Both the position numbers and the translations under genes were made by a program. Shown piece by piece: positions 25,096-33,500 of a stretch of 35,467 nucleotides of DNA. Within the stretch, counting starts at the first letter, position 1; each line of letters opens with the position of its first letter. The stretch spans positions 1 through 35,467 of the forward strand of contig JAJZQD010000015.1 of assembly GCA_021847735.1 (NCBI GenBank), given 5' to 3'. Origin of the DNA: Bacillota bacterium (GTDB lineage Bacteria > Bacillota > Thermincolia > Thermincolales > UBA2595). The notes beneath the pieces are model-generated. The model worked only from the letters and a program-made list of their open reading frames with translations, was not told where the DNA came from and searched no databases.

Positions 25096-26349
25096 CTATT
25101 CCCCGTGCTGCCAACCGTACAGGTACTGTTCCTGCTCAGGTGTCAACCGGTCAATTCCGGTGCCGAGGGACTTCAGTTTTATCTCAGCTACTTTTTTGTC
25201 TATTTCATCAGCAACCTTGTAAACCTTATTGCCGAGGTTTTTGCCGTTTTCCAGTATATATTTGGCTGACAAGGCCTGGAGGGCAAAGGACATATCCATT
25301 ATTTCCGCCGGATGGCCGTCACCTGCTGCCAGGTTAACAAGCCTCCCCTCAGCCAGTAGATATATCTTCCTGCCGTCAGGCATCGCAAATTCTTCGATAT
25401 TTTGCCGGACAACCCGGCGGCCGACTGAACGCTCGTTCAACTCGGGTTTGTTGATCTCAACGTCAAAATGCCCGGCGTTGGCCAGCAGGGCCCCATTTTT
25501 CATGTTTTCGTAGTGCTTACCCCTAATAACATCCTTGCAGCCGGTAACAGTTATGAACACATCACCCAGAGCGGCGGCATCATCCATACTCATAGCGGTA
25601 AAGCCATCCATATGGGCCTCAATGGCCTTGATGGGGTCAATTTCTGTGACAATAACCTTAGCTCCCAGACCTTTGGCCTTCATAGCAATTCCCTTGCCAC
25701 ACCAGCCGTATCCCGCCACAACAACGGTCTTTCCGGCCACGATGAGGTTAGTTGTTCTCATGATACCGGTCCAAACCGACTCGCCGGTACCGTAGCGGTT
25801 ATCAAACAAATATTTGCAGAGGGCGTCATTTACCGCAATCATGGGGAACTTCAGCAAATTTGCTTTCTCCATGGCTTCCAGGCGCATGACCCCTGTAGTG
25901 GTTTCCTCGCTGCCCCCGATAACCTGGTTTGCCATGTGGCTGCATTCATTATGTAACAGGTTAACCAAATCTCCCCCGTCATCAATAATAACATCCGGTC
26001 TCGTCTCCAAAACCTTCACCAGGTGTTCCTTATATTCTTCGGCGGTGGCGTTATACCAGGCATAAACCTGAATTCCGTCTGCAGCAAGGGCAGCGGCAAC
26101 ATCATCCTGAGTTGAAAGCGGGTTACTGCCGGTAATTACCACATCGGCCCCACCGGCTTTTAAGACCTTGGCCAGGTAGGCGGTCTTAGCTTCAAGATGA
26201 ATGCTGACTGCTACCTTCACCCCTTTAAAAGGTTTAGTCGCTTCAAATTCGCTGCGAATTTGGTTTAGAACAGGCATGTGTTCTTTTACCCAGTCAATTT
26301 TCAGTTTACCTGACGGGGCGAGGTTGATGTCTCTGACAATGTAGTTCAT
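25096..26349 (-). CDS. ahcY: S-adenosylhomocysteine hydrolase family protein, archaeal/HxExK type
   Basis: The 417-residue NAD-dependent hydrolase splits S-adenosyl- or S-inosyl-homocysteine. The NAD site ([19 protein letters not shown]), [25 protein letters not shown] and [11 protein letters not shown] are all present. The substrate-pocket motif is His51-x-Glu53-x-Lys55 ([11 protein letters not shown]), the version found in archaeal and Thermotoga-like enzymes and not the HxTxE/Q of typical bacterial and eukaryotic SAHH. Recent work links HxExK to preference for the inosine substrate; I recall this and could not check it. It is shorter than canonical SAHH (about 430-470). The start is ATG 26349 after AGAGGAGG. 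Confidence 0.93.
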   Translation of the reverse strand: MNYIVRDINLAPSGKLKIDWVKEHMPVLNQIRSEFEATKPFKGVKVAVSIHLEAKTAYLAKVLKAGGADVVITGSNPLSTQDDVAAALAADGIQVYAWYNATAEEYKEHLVKVLETRPDVIIDDGGDLVNLLHNECSHMANQVIGGSEETTTGVMRLEAMEKANLLKFPMIAVNDALCKYLFDNRYGTGESVWTGIMRTTNLIVAGKTVVVAGYGWCGKGIAMKAKGLGAKVIVTEIDPIKAIEAHMDGFTAMSMDDAAALGDVFITVTGCKDVIRGKHYENMKNGALLANAGHFDVEINKPELNERSVGRRVVRQNIEEFAMPDGRKIYLLAEGRLVNLAAGDGHPAEIMDMSFALQALSAKYILENGKNLGNKVYKVADEIDKKVAEIKLKSLGTGIDRLTPEQEQYLYGWQHGE

Positions 26350-26366
26350 GCTAAATCCTCCTCTGT

Positions 26367-26419
26367 AGTTAGTGGCTGGTAGCCAGTGGCCTTAAGGGCG
26401 CCTGCCCTAGCCCCTAACT
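26367..26419. repeat. Inverted repeat between mtnA and ahcY
   Basis: The outer arms AGTTAG-GGCT/AGCC-CTAACT (26367-26377 with 26409-26419, one mismatch) enclose two smaller stems, TGGCT/AGCCA (26373-26385) and AGGGC/GCCCT (26395-26408). One arm covers the mtnA stop codon. It may modulate read-through or protect the 3' end of the upstream message; there is no T-tract. Confidence 0.5.
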
Positions 26420-27448
26420 GCTAAATAACTTACTCAGATTATCCTTATAGGGTGGTCTGACAATCCCACGGTCTGTTATAATTGCCGTAATTAAACGATT
26501 GGGCGTTACATCAAAGGCCGGGTTTAATACCTTAACCCCCCGGGGAGCAACCTCCTGCCCGAAAACAGTAGTAACCTCAACCGCTTCCCGCTCCTCAATA
26601 ACAATTTCATCACCTGAACTGAGGTTCATATCTATAGTCGAAGCCGGAGCAGCCACATAGAACGGGATATTGTGTTCTTTGCATAATACCGCCACGGAAT
26701 ATGTTCCGATTTTGTTGGCAACATCCCCGTTACCTGTTATCCGGTCAGCCCCTACAACCGCCAGGTCAATAAGGCCCCTGCTCATTAAATACCCGGCCAT
26801 ATTGTCAGTTATTAAAGTAACCGGGATATTATCCTGCATCAACTCCCAGGCGGTTAGCCTTGCGCCCTGAAGCAGTGGCCGGGTTTCATCGGCAAAAACC
26901 TCGATGGCTTTTCCCGAGTCGTGGGCCGCCCTGATTACCCCCAGTGCGGTCCCATAACCTGCGGTGGCAAGGGCGCCAGCATTGCAATGGGTAAGGATTT
27001 TAGCCCCGGAGGGAATTAGCTGTTCCCCGAATTTGCCGATATTCTTGTTCATTTCTATATCTTCCGAGAGTATTTTATGGGCTTCCTGAAGCAGGAGTTC
27101 CTTAAGGTTCGCTACCTCTCCGGGGCCGTAGTTTTCCGCAACCCCCATCATTCTTCCAAGGGCCCAAAACAGGTTGACAGCTGTAGGCCTTGTGGAGCCG
27201 AGCATATGTGAAACCTCTCTGATATGCCGCAAAAAAGACTCTTTATCCGGGGACTCACATTTTAGTCCGCCCATGGCCAGGCCGTAAGCGGCCGCCGCCC
27301 CAATGGCCGGGGCCCCGCGAACCTTCATGGTTTTGATGGCATCTGCCACCTCACCGGCTGTCCTGCAATTCACATAGGTTATTTCCAACGGCAGCCTGGT
27401 CTGGTCAATCAACACAAGTCCACCGTCACGCCATTCCATTGTTTTCAT
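26414..27448 (-). CDS. mtnA: 5-methylthioribose-1-phosphate isomerase family (MtnA)
   Basis: The 344-residue protein converts the aldose-1-phosphate from the phosphorylase step to the ketose. The active-site residues Cys155 (ILTHCNAGALATAGYGTALG) and Asp235 (VVGADRI) are present, as are RGAPAIGAAAAYG at 44-56 and NKIGTYSVAVL. These set it apart from eIF2B subunits. DrdI enzymes acting on 5-deoxyribose-1-P belong to the same family, so either sugar may be the substrate. The start is ATG 27448 after GGTGG, 22 nt after mtnP; the ATG at 27523 would overlap mtnP and adds an unconserved leader. Confidence 0.93.
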   Translation of the reverse strand: MKTMEWRDGGLVLIDQTRLPLEITYVNCRTAGEVADAIKTMKVRGAPAIGAAAAYGLAMGGLKCESPDKESFLRHIREVSHMLGSTRPTAVNLFWALGRMMGVAENYGPGEVANLKELLLQEAHKILSEDIEMNKNIGKFGEQLIPSGAKILTHCNAGALATAGYGTALGVIRAAHDSGKAIEVFADETRPLLQGARLTAWELMQDNIPVTLITDNMAGYLMSRGLIDLAVVGADRITGNGDVANKIGTYSVAVLCKEHNIPFYVAAPASTIDMNLSSGDEIVIEEREAVEVTTVFGQEVAPRGVKVLNPAFDVTPNRLITAIITDRGIVRPPYKDNLSKLFSS

Positions 27449-27470
27449 TTTCGCCACCTGTTCAGGATAA

Positions 27471-28271
27471 TTATATTCCCGGCCCGAGGGAACCCAGTTC
27501 TTTGAGGGCATTTTGGCAGGCACAGTCTCTCTGCTGCGGCATTTCCTCGATGGTCCTGATGATAAGTTTCTTTAGGTTTTCGTTATTCTTCCTGATGGCA
27601 TCCAGTACTTCCGCGTGCGTTAGAGGAGTAGGTGAAATACCAGCGGCAAAATTGGTTACCATGGCAATTGTCACATAGCACATTTCAGCTTCCCGGGCCA
27701 GTACCACTTCCGGAACGCTGGTCATGCCGACAAGGTCGCCCCCCAGAAAACTGTACATCTTTATTTCTGCGGGTGTCTCAAACCGGGGCCCCTCAGTACA
27801 AACATAAGTGCCTTTGGTCTTAATAGGCATTTCGAGGTTTTTCGCGGCATTAACCACGATCTTCCGCAATGCAGAGCAATAAGGTTCAGTCATATCTATA
27901 TGGACAACACCCTTATCCCCTTCTTCAAAAAAGGTTTGAATCCGGGTCTTCGTAAAATCAATGAACTGGTCAACCAGGATAAACTCTCCCGGTCTCATTT
28001 CAAGGTTCAGGGAGCCGACGGCGCCTGTTGCAATAATTCTTTCCACTCCAAGTTTTTTCAGGGCCATTATATTTCCCCTGAAATTGACCTTATGTGGCGG
28101 AAGGGCGTGGCCCTCCCCATGCCTGGGCAGAAAGGCCACAGGCACCCCGTGGTATTCACCAACCTTGACGTTGATGGCACCAAATTCAGTTTGGACATTT
28201 TCCTCTCGGATATTTGACAGCATTTTGGGGTCATAAACCCCAGTTCCCCCAATTATCCCGATTTTAGCCAT
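27471..28271 (-). CDS. mtnP: Purine nucleoside phosphorylase, MTAP/MTIP family, probably inosine-type
   Basis: The 266-residue enzyme phosphorolyses 5'-modified nucleosides to the base and sugar-1-phosphate. Phosphate-binding elements (GIIGGTGVY, LPRHGEGHALPPHKVN), TGAVGSL and the ribose-site GMTSVPEVVLAREAE are canonical. At the base-recognition site it has Asn207 and Ala209 (MVTNFAAGIS), where MTA phosphorylases have two Asp (TDYDCW). Asn is what 6-oxopurine-specific PNP and methylthioinosine phosphorylase use. With the deaminase in the same operon I favour methylthioinosine/5'-deoxyinosine as substrate. The start is ATG 28271 after GGGGG. It lies only 32 nt after the ftsY stop. Confidence 0.9.
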   Translation of the reverse strand: MAKIGIIGGTGVYDPKMLSNIREENVQTEFGAINVKVGEYHGVPVAFLPRHGEGHALPPHKVNFRGNIMALKKLGVERIIATGAVGSLNLEMRPGEFILVDQFIDFTKTRIQTFFEEGDKGVVHIDMTEPYCSALRKIVVNAAKNLEMPIKTKGTYVCTEGPRFETPAEIKMYSFLGGDLVGMTSVPEVVLAREAEMCYVTIAMVTNFAAGISPTPLTHAEVLDAIRKNNENLKKLIIRTIEEMPQQRDCACQNALKELGSLGPGI

Positions 28272-28303
28272 TTCGTAACCCCCGTTGTAGTTGTGATAAC
28301 TTT

Positions 28304-29212
28304 TCACTCAAAAAGAGCCTCAACAAAATCCCCGGGACTGAATTCCTTCAAATCGTCAATTTTTTCCCCTATCCCGATATATTTAACCGGAATATCCATT
28401 TCTGACCTTATCCCGATTACAACTCCACCTTTTGCAGTTCCGTCAAGTTTAGTCAATACAATCCCTGTGGTGCCGCAGGCCTGGGCAAAGAGTTTGGCCT
28501 GGCTGACGGCATTCTGTCCGGTTGTGGCATCCAAAACAAGTAAAACCTCGTCAGGAGCCCCGGGCATTTCCCTGGAAATTACCCGGAATATTTTTTTCAA
28601 CTCTTCCATCAGGTTTGTCTTAGTATGCAGCCTCCCGGCAGTATCAATAATCAGCACATCGGATTTTCTCGCCCTCGCCGCCTGGATGGCATCATAAACC
28701 ACAGCAGCGGGGTCAGCACCCTCCTTGTGCTTTATCACGTCAGTACCGCCGCGCTCACCCCATATTTCGAGCTGGTCTATGGCTGCAGCCCGGAAGGTGT
28801 CACCCGCCGCCAGGAGCACCTTTTTGCCGTCCTGCCTGAGGTTATATGCAAGTTTGCCAATTGTGGTCGTCTTACCCACTCCGTTGACACCGATTACCAC
28901 AATAACTGCCGGGCAGCCATTAAGATTTAGGGTGAATTCCTCGGTGCCCATCATCCCGGCTATCAGCTCTTTTAATATATTCTTAAGTTCCTGGGCATCT
29001 TCAATGTTTCTCTCTTTGACTGTCTTTTTTAGGTTTTCTACCAAATCAACTGAGGTTTTGACACCAACGTCGGCCTGGATAAGCAGTTCTTCAAGTTCTT
29101 CGTACAGCTCTTCGTCAATCTTTTTACCCCCGCCCACAAGGTTTTCAATTTTCTCTACAAAACCCTGCCTTGTCCTGGTTAGGCCTTCTTTAAGCTTCGA
29201 AAAAAAACCCAC
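28304..29212 (-). CDS. ftsY: Signal recognition particle receptor FtsY
   Basis: The 302-residue SRP receptor GTPase delivers ribosomes to the membrane. A short basic N-terminus leads into the N domain (about 1-95). The G domain has G1 at about 108 ([15 protein letters not shown]), [13 protein letters not shown] (G3), [12 protein letters not shown] (G4) and the C-terminal [22 protein letters not shown]. The long acidic A domain of E. coli is missing, as in other Gram-positives. The start is GTG 29212 after GGGGAGG. It stands 49 nt past a 19-bp palindrome. Confidence 0.97.
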   Translation of the reverse strand: MGFFSKLKEGLTRTRQGFVEKIENLVGGGKKIDEELYEELEELLIQADVGVKTSVDLVENLKKTVKERNIEDAQELKNILKELIAGMMGTEEFTLNLNGCPAVIVVIGVNGVGKTTTIGKLAYNLRQDGKKVLLAAGDTFRAAAIDQLEIWGERGGTDVIKHKEGADPAAVVYDAIQAARARKSDVLIIDTAGRLHTKTNLMEELKKIFRVISREMPGAPDEVLLVLDATTGQNAVSQAKLFAQACGTTGIVLTKLDGTAKGGVVIGIRSEMDIPVKYIGIGEKIDDLKEFSPGDFVEALFE

Positions 29213-29261
29213 AATTTCCTCCCCTTTTGAACAGTACCGGATAATGGTAAACTGGTTTTGG

Positions 29262-29305
29262 TAAAATATTAAGGTTAAGGTATTATCCTTAACCTTAATA
29301 TTTTA
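29262..29305. terminator. Perfect 19-bp palindrome, probable bidirectional terminator
   Basis: The arms 29262-29280 and 29287-29305 are exact inverted repeats with a 6-nt loop. The outer part of each arm is A/T rich (TAAAATATT), so on either strand the stem ends in a short T-run. It lies 7 nt past the stop of the JAMM gene and 49 nt before ftsY. Termination may be partial, since no clear ftsY promoter follows. Confidence 0.65.
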
Positions 29306-29311
29306 TCATAT

Positions 29312-30448
29312 TTAGTGTATTATCTCAATTGGTTTGCATAAATTAGTGTACTCTTGGGCCACACCGAACTTGCGGTTTCGGATTTCCGCTTCCTCTTCCG
29401 GCGTGCCCGCATCGAAGAACCTGAGGTTTAGTTCTTCATCCTCGTCGGCAAGGTCAAACACCGTGTCGGTGTTTTCAATAACAGTGGCGCCCCGGACTTT
29501 CCCCTCATTGTCGTGGCCAATAGCCACTATTGAACGGCCCCAGGAACCGGGCCCGGCATTGGCATCCCCCATATGCATAACTCCGGTCCCTCCGGGATGG
29601 GTGTGAACAATAACGGCGTTTTCAGGAACTCCGTGGGCATAGACCTGTCTCAGGGATTTCCCGGTAATATCCACACAACTGGAAGCAAGAATTCGTGAAG
29701 GAACATAACCTATCCCCCCGACGACCGTTTCTCCCTTTTGCGTGATGTTTCCCTTTTCATCAATTACACCCATAGCGGCCACTTCTCTGCCCAGCCCGAC
29801 TTCCATTGATTTGGCCACAAGTTTCTCGGCAAAATCGGCCGATATCGATTTCACATTTATCCTGGGAAGTCTCCAGGGGGTTCTACCCTCCGGTTTGTAT
29901 TCTTCTTGGGTAGTTATTTCTACAACCTCCAGCCCGGTGGACATTTCCAGGTATTTAAGGCTTAACTCGGTGGAAGCCCGCATAATCTCTTTCTCTTCCT
30001 CGGTTGTTAGGGCCGCCAGTATTTCAAGGTCTACCTCTTCCGACTGGGTAGCCAGGTCAAAAAATTCTTCCTTAGGGAAGATAATACCCACTCCTGCCAA
30101 AGTATCCTGCTTTACTCCAACGGCAATCACGGGCATGTTGAAAAAATCAACTCCCGAGACATCGGTAATTAACCCAGTTTTTCCCGGTCTCGTGGTTATA
30201 AGCACCGAATTATCAGGTATCATTTCCAGCCCTTCGATCAGGCTTTTCCCTTTCATTTCACTGATATGGCACAGAAGCTTCCGCAGGGGCAGCCCACCAA
30301 GCCCGCCCTCTTCAATAGGGGTCATTTTAACTACGACACCCTGTTCATCAACAAACCCAAAACATCCGGCGTTACGGCCCTGGCTAATTTCCGTAGTAAT
30401 CCCGACAAGACTGTCGACAATTTGTTTCGCTATACCCTTGACCTTCAT
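29312..30448 (-). CDS. Two-domain protein with a C-terminal JAMM/MPN metalloprotease motif
   Basis: The 378-residue soluble protein is one I cannot name. The C-terminal third has a full JAMM zinc-site pattern: His282-x-His284 followed by ten residues and Asp295 (VIVHTHPGGTGVMHMGDANAG), with Glu222 (GREVAAMGV) a good candidate for the catalytic glutamate. This is the signature of JAB/MPN deubiquitinase-like and RadC-like metalloproteins. The first 180 residues have no motif I know and may be a separate alpha/beta domain. The start is ATG 30448 after GGGGGG; the ATG at 30463 has no ribosome site. It sits between smc and ftsY, where Bacillus-like genomes have nothing. Confidence 0.75.
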   Translation of the reverse strand: MKVKGIAKQIVDSLVGITTEISQGRNAGCFGFVDEQGVVVKMTPIEEGGLGGLPLRKLLCHISEMKGKSLIEGLEMIPDNSVLITTRPGKTGLITDVSGVDFFNMPVIAVGVKQDTLAGVGIIFPKEEFFDLATQSEEVDLEILAALTTEEEKEIMRASTELSLKYLEMSTGLEVVEITTQEEYKPEGRTPWRLPRINVKSISADFAEKLVAKSMEVGLGREVAAMGVIDEKGNITQKGETVVGGIGYVPSRILASSCVDITGKSLRQVYAHGVPENAVIVHTHPGGTGVMHMGDANAGPGSWGRSIVAIGHDNEGKVRGATVIENTDTVFDLADEDEELNLRFFDAGTPEEEAEIRNRKFGVAQEYTNLCKPIEIIH

Positions 30449-30559
30449 CAAATTCCCCCCCATTTTCCGGTTTTATTTTATGGCATTTTTTTCAGGGATC
30501 CAATGGTATTTTTTCCTGGGTCCGCAGGGTATATGCGGTTTAAATATATCCAGCAAAGG

Positions 30560-33500
30560 TCAGCTTACCTTACCAACCTGTTCGTCGCTAAGTTTCATTG
30601 AAACTAGTTTGGTTACGCCGGAATCGTCCATTGTCACACCATAAAGTATGTCTGCCGCTTCCATAGTTCGTTTCCTGTGGGTAATGACAACAAACTGCGT
30701 GTTTTGGGCAAATTCCTTCAGATAGACGGCGTATCTGTCGGCATTAACTTCATCCAGGGAGGCCTCAATCTCGTCAAGGACGCAAAAGGGGCTTGGTTTG
30801 GTCTTTAAAATTGCAAACAGCAGCGAAATGGCTGTTAAGGCCCTTTCACCGCCGGAAAGCAGGGAAAGGTGCTGGGTTTTTTTACCGGGAGGCTGGGCCA
30901 GGATATCAATTCCGCACTCCAGGAGATTCTCACCGTTGGTCATAATAAGTTCGGCTCTTCCGCCGCCAAAAAGCTGGGTAAACACTTCGGTAAAATTGCG
31001 TTTAATGCTGGAGAATGTTTCCTCAAATCTTTTAGTCATAATCTGGTCCATTTCATCTATGACCTTAAAAAGGGATACCTTGGCCTGATCCAGGTCATGG
31101 TACTGACCCGTTAAGAAATCGTACCTTTCTTTAACCCTCTCGAATTCATCGATGGCCCCGATATTGACATTTCCCAAAAGGGAAATTGCCTCTTTAAGTT
31201 CCTTGATTCTGGTGGCTGTTTCTCTCTTGTTTTTAATCTCTGTTTTTTTCAGAAGTGCCTCTTCATATGTAATCTGAAGCTCCTCTGTCAGCTTGGCCAG
31301 AGAGTTTTCAATGTCAAACTCCAGCCGGGCCCTTTTGACATCAGAGGCATGGATATACTCTTTATTTTGGGCAAGCTCCCGGGATAGGCTTTTTATCCGG
31401 GCCTCAGCTTCGGCCACCCCGGTGATGTAGGCTTGTTTGTCGTTTCTCAACCGGCTCAGCAAATCTTCCCGGACGCCCTTTTGTTCGCTTAGTTCCCTGA
31501 TTGCCGACTCGTGCCTGCCAATCTCACTGTCCTGCAAGGCCCTTTGGGTATCGTAATCCTTGACCTGTTCAACCTTCTTTTGAATCTGGATTTCAATTTC
31601 CCTGATAGCGTCGTTTACCCTGTCCATAATCTGGGCATAATTGATTTCTTCCTGCCTGAGGCCGGCCAGGTTAACCTTTATCTGGGTAACTGTTTCGGAC
31701 AGCCCGGAGCGCTCCTCTTCCAGCCCTGACAGTGTTTCCTGCTGTAATTCGATGGTTTTTCGAATTTCCCCGTCTTTTAGCCGAAGTACCTCTAAGTGGG
31801 CCTTCTGACTGTGGATACGGCTGTCTGTACCCTGAATTTCATTTTCGAGATTTTGTTTTTCATCCTCCAGGAGTTTTGCGGTGCTTTCAATCCTGGCATT
31901 TTCCTGTAAAACAACCTCTATATCTTTTTGCAGGGAATTTTTATCAATATTTAATCCCTGAAGCTGAACCTGAGTCTCACCTATCCTGGTCAGGCGGTCA
32001 TCATACACCTTCTGGGTAGAGGATACACTTTTTTCAAGCCCTTCGACCATTTCTTCCAGCAATTTCACGGCTGCATGGGTTTCCTCAATCTCCCTTACCC
32101 TACCCAATAAACTGGCACGGCCTTTCTGGTATACCCCTCCGGTCATTGAACCGCCCGGGTTTATCACATCCCCGTCCAGGGTGACTATCTTGGCGCTAAA
32201 GTTAATGGCCCTGGCAAGTTCGGTGGCGTTCCTGATATTGTCGACAACAAAAACCCGTCCAAGCAGGTACTCTATTATTTTAGCGTATTTTTTGTCATAG
32301 TTCACCAGGTCCCCGGCCATGCCGCAGAAGCCCTTTTGTCCGGCAATACCGGTTTTGCCGTTGTCCCGGGGGGCCGGTTTTATTACATCCAACGGCAAAA
32401 AGGTGGCCCTGCCGGCTCTGCTTTTCTTTAAGAACCCGATGGCTTTTCCGGCATCATCGGCACTTTCCGTGACGATATACTGAAGGGCGCTGCCAAGGGC
32501 GACTTCGACCGCTGTTTCGTATTGTTCCGGGACTTTTATTATTTCGGCAACAACCCCGCATATACCGCCCAAAGTATCCTTTTTACCCTCCATTAAGACC
32601 TCTTTGACGCCCCGGTAATAACCCTCATACTGCTGCTGCAGGTCCTCTAAAGCCTTCATTCTGGAAGACTTGTCGCTTAGCTCCTGCCGGGTCCGGGAGA
32701 CTTCGCCCGCGAGGTGGCCGAGTTTTTCACCAAAACTGTCTCTTTCCACACAGAGGCTGTTTTCGGTTGCTGCCAATGTTTGGATATTATGGGTAATTTC
32801 ATGCAGGTGTTTTTGGAGGGTTTTTTCCCTCCGCAAAGAGTCAAGAAGTTCACCGGCTAAGGTTTCCTGCTGCTGCTCCAATTGTCCCGTTCGCCTGATA
32901 AGGTTCTGCTTTTCAATATCAGCCGCATTGATGGAATTATTTACAGCCGCCATATCATTTAGCAAATCAATGATCTCGGCCTTTTTGTCCTCTACTTTTT
33001 GCTGGTCTGAAAGTAGTCCGGCTTCGATTTGAGAGAGTTTCTTTTCAATGACAGCCAATTCCTTTTCTTCGGAAGCAATTTTCCTTTTTAGGTCTTCAAG
33101 GGACTTTTCATCATCAGTATGTTGGGCCCTTTCCGCAATTTCTTTGGCTTTCAGGTCAGAAATTTCCTTTTGAAGGTTCTCCTTTTGGTTTTCCAAGCCC
33201 TTTTGCCGTTCACGGGCTACCATAATTTCAGCTTCGCTTTTTTCGATAAGGCTTCCGGTTTCATAAACAGACTTCTGTAAATCTGTAATCTCCTCATCAA
33301 GTTTGTTCAATTGCAGCTTTTGCCCCTCCACCCAGGATTCAAGGTTTCTGAGCACGGTCTCTGTTTCAATTATCTGTCTGTTCAGGCTGTCATCCTGGCT
33401 GCAAATCTCGGCAAGCTTCGCTTTCTGGTCTTCTACCAAATTTATTAAAAGGTTGACTTCCAAATCAACCAATTCACCCTTATAGCCAAGATATTCCCCC

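Noticed and set aside
28272-28303. A SAM or SAH riboswitch upstream of the salvage operon
   Set aside because: The ftsY-mtnP gap is only 32 nt, too short, and no such fold is visible; the gap before ahcY (64 nt) does not match either.
29742-30644. A 300-codon open frame on the plus strand (and many smaller ones such as 3583-3993, 13681-14184 and 5332-5523)
   Set aside because: It lies opposite the JAMM gene and smc, has no ribosome site, and its Ser/Pro/Thr-rich composition is typical of the reverse complement of a real gene.
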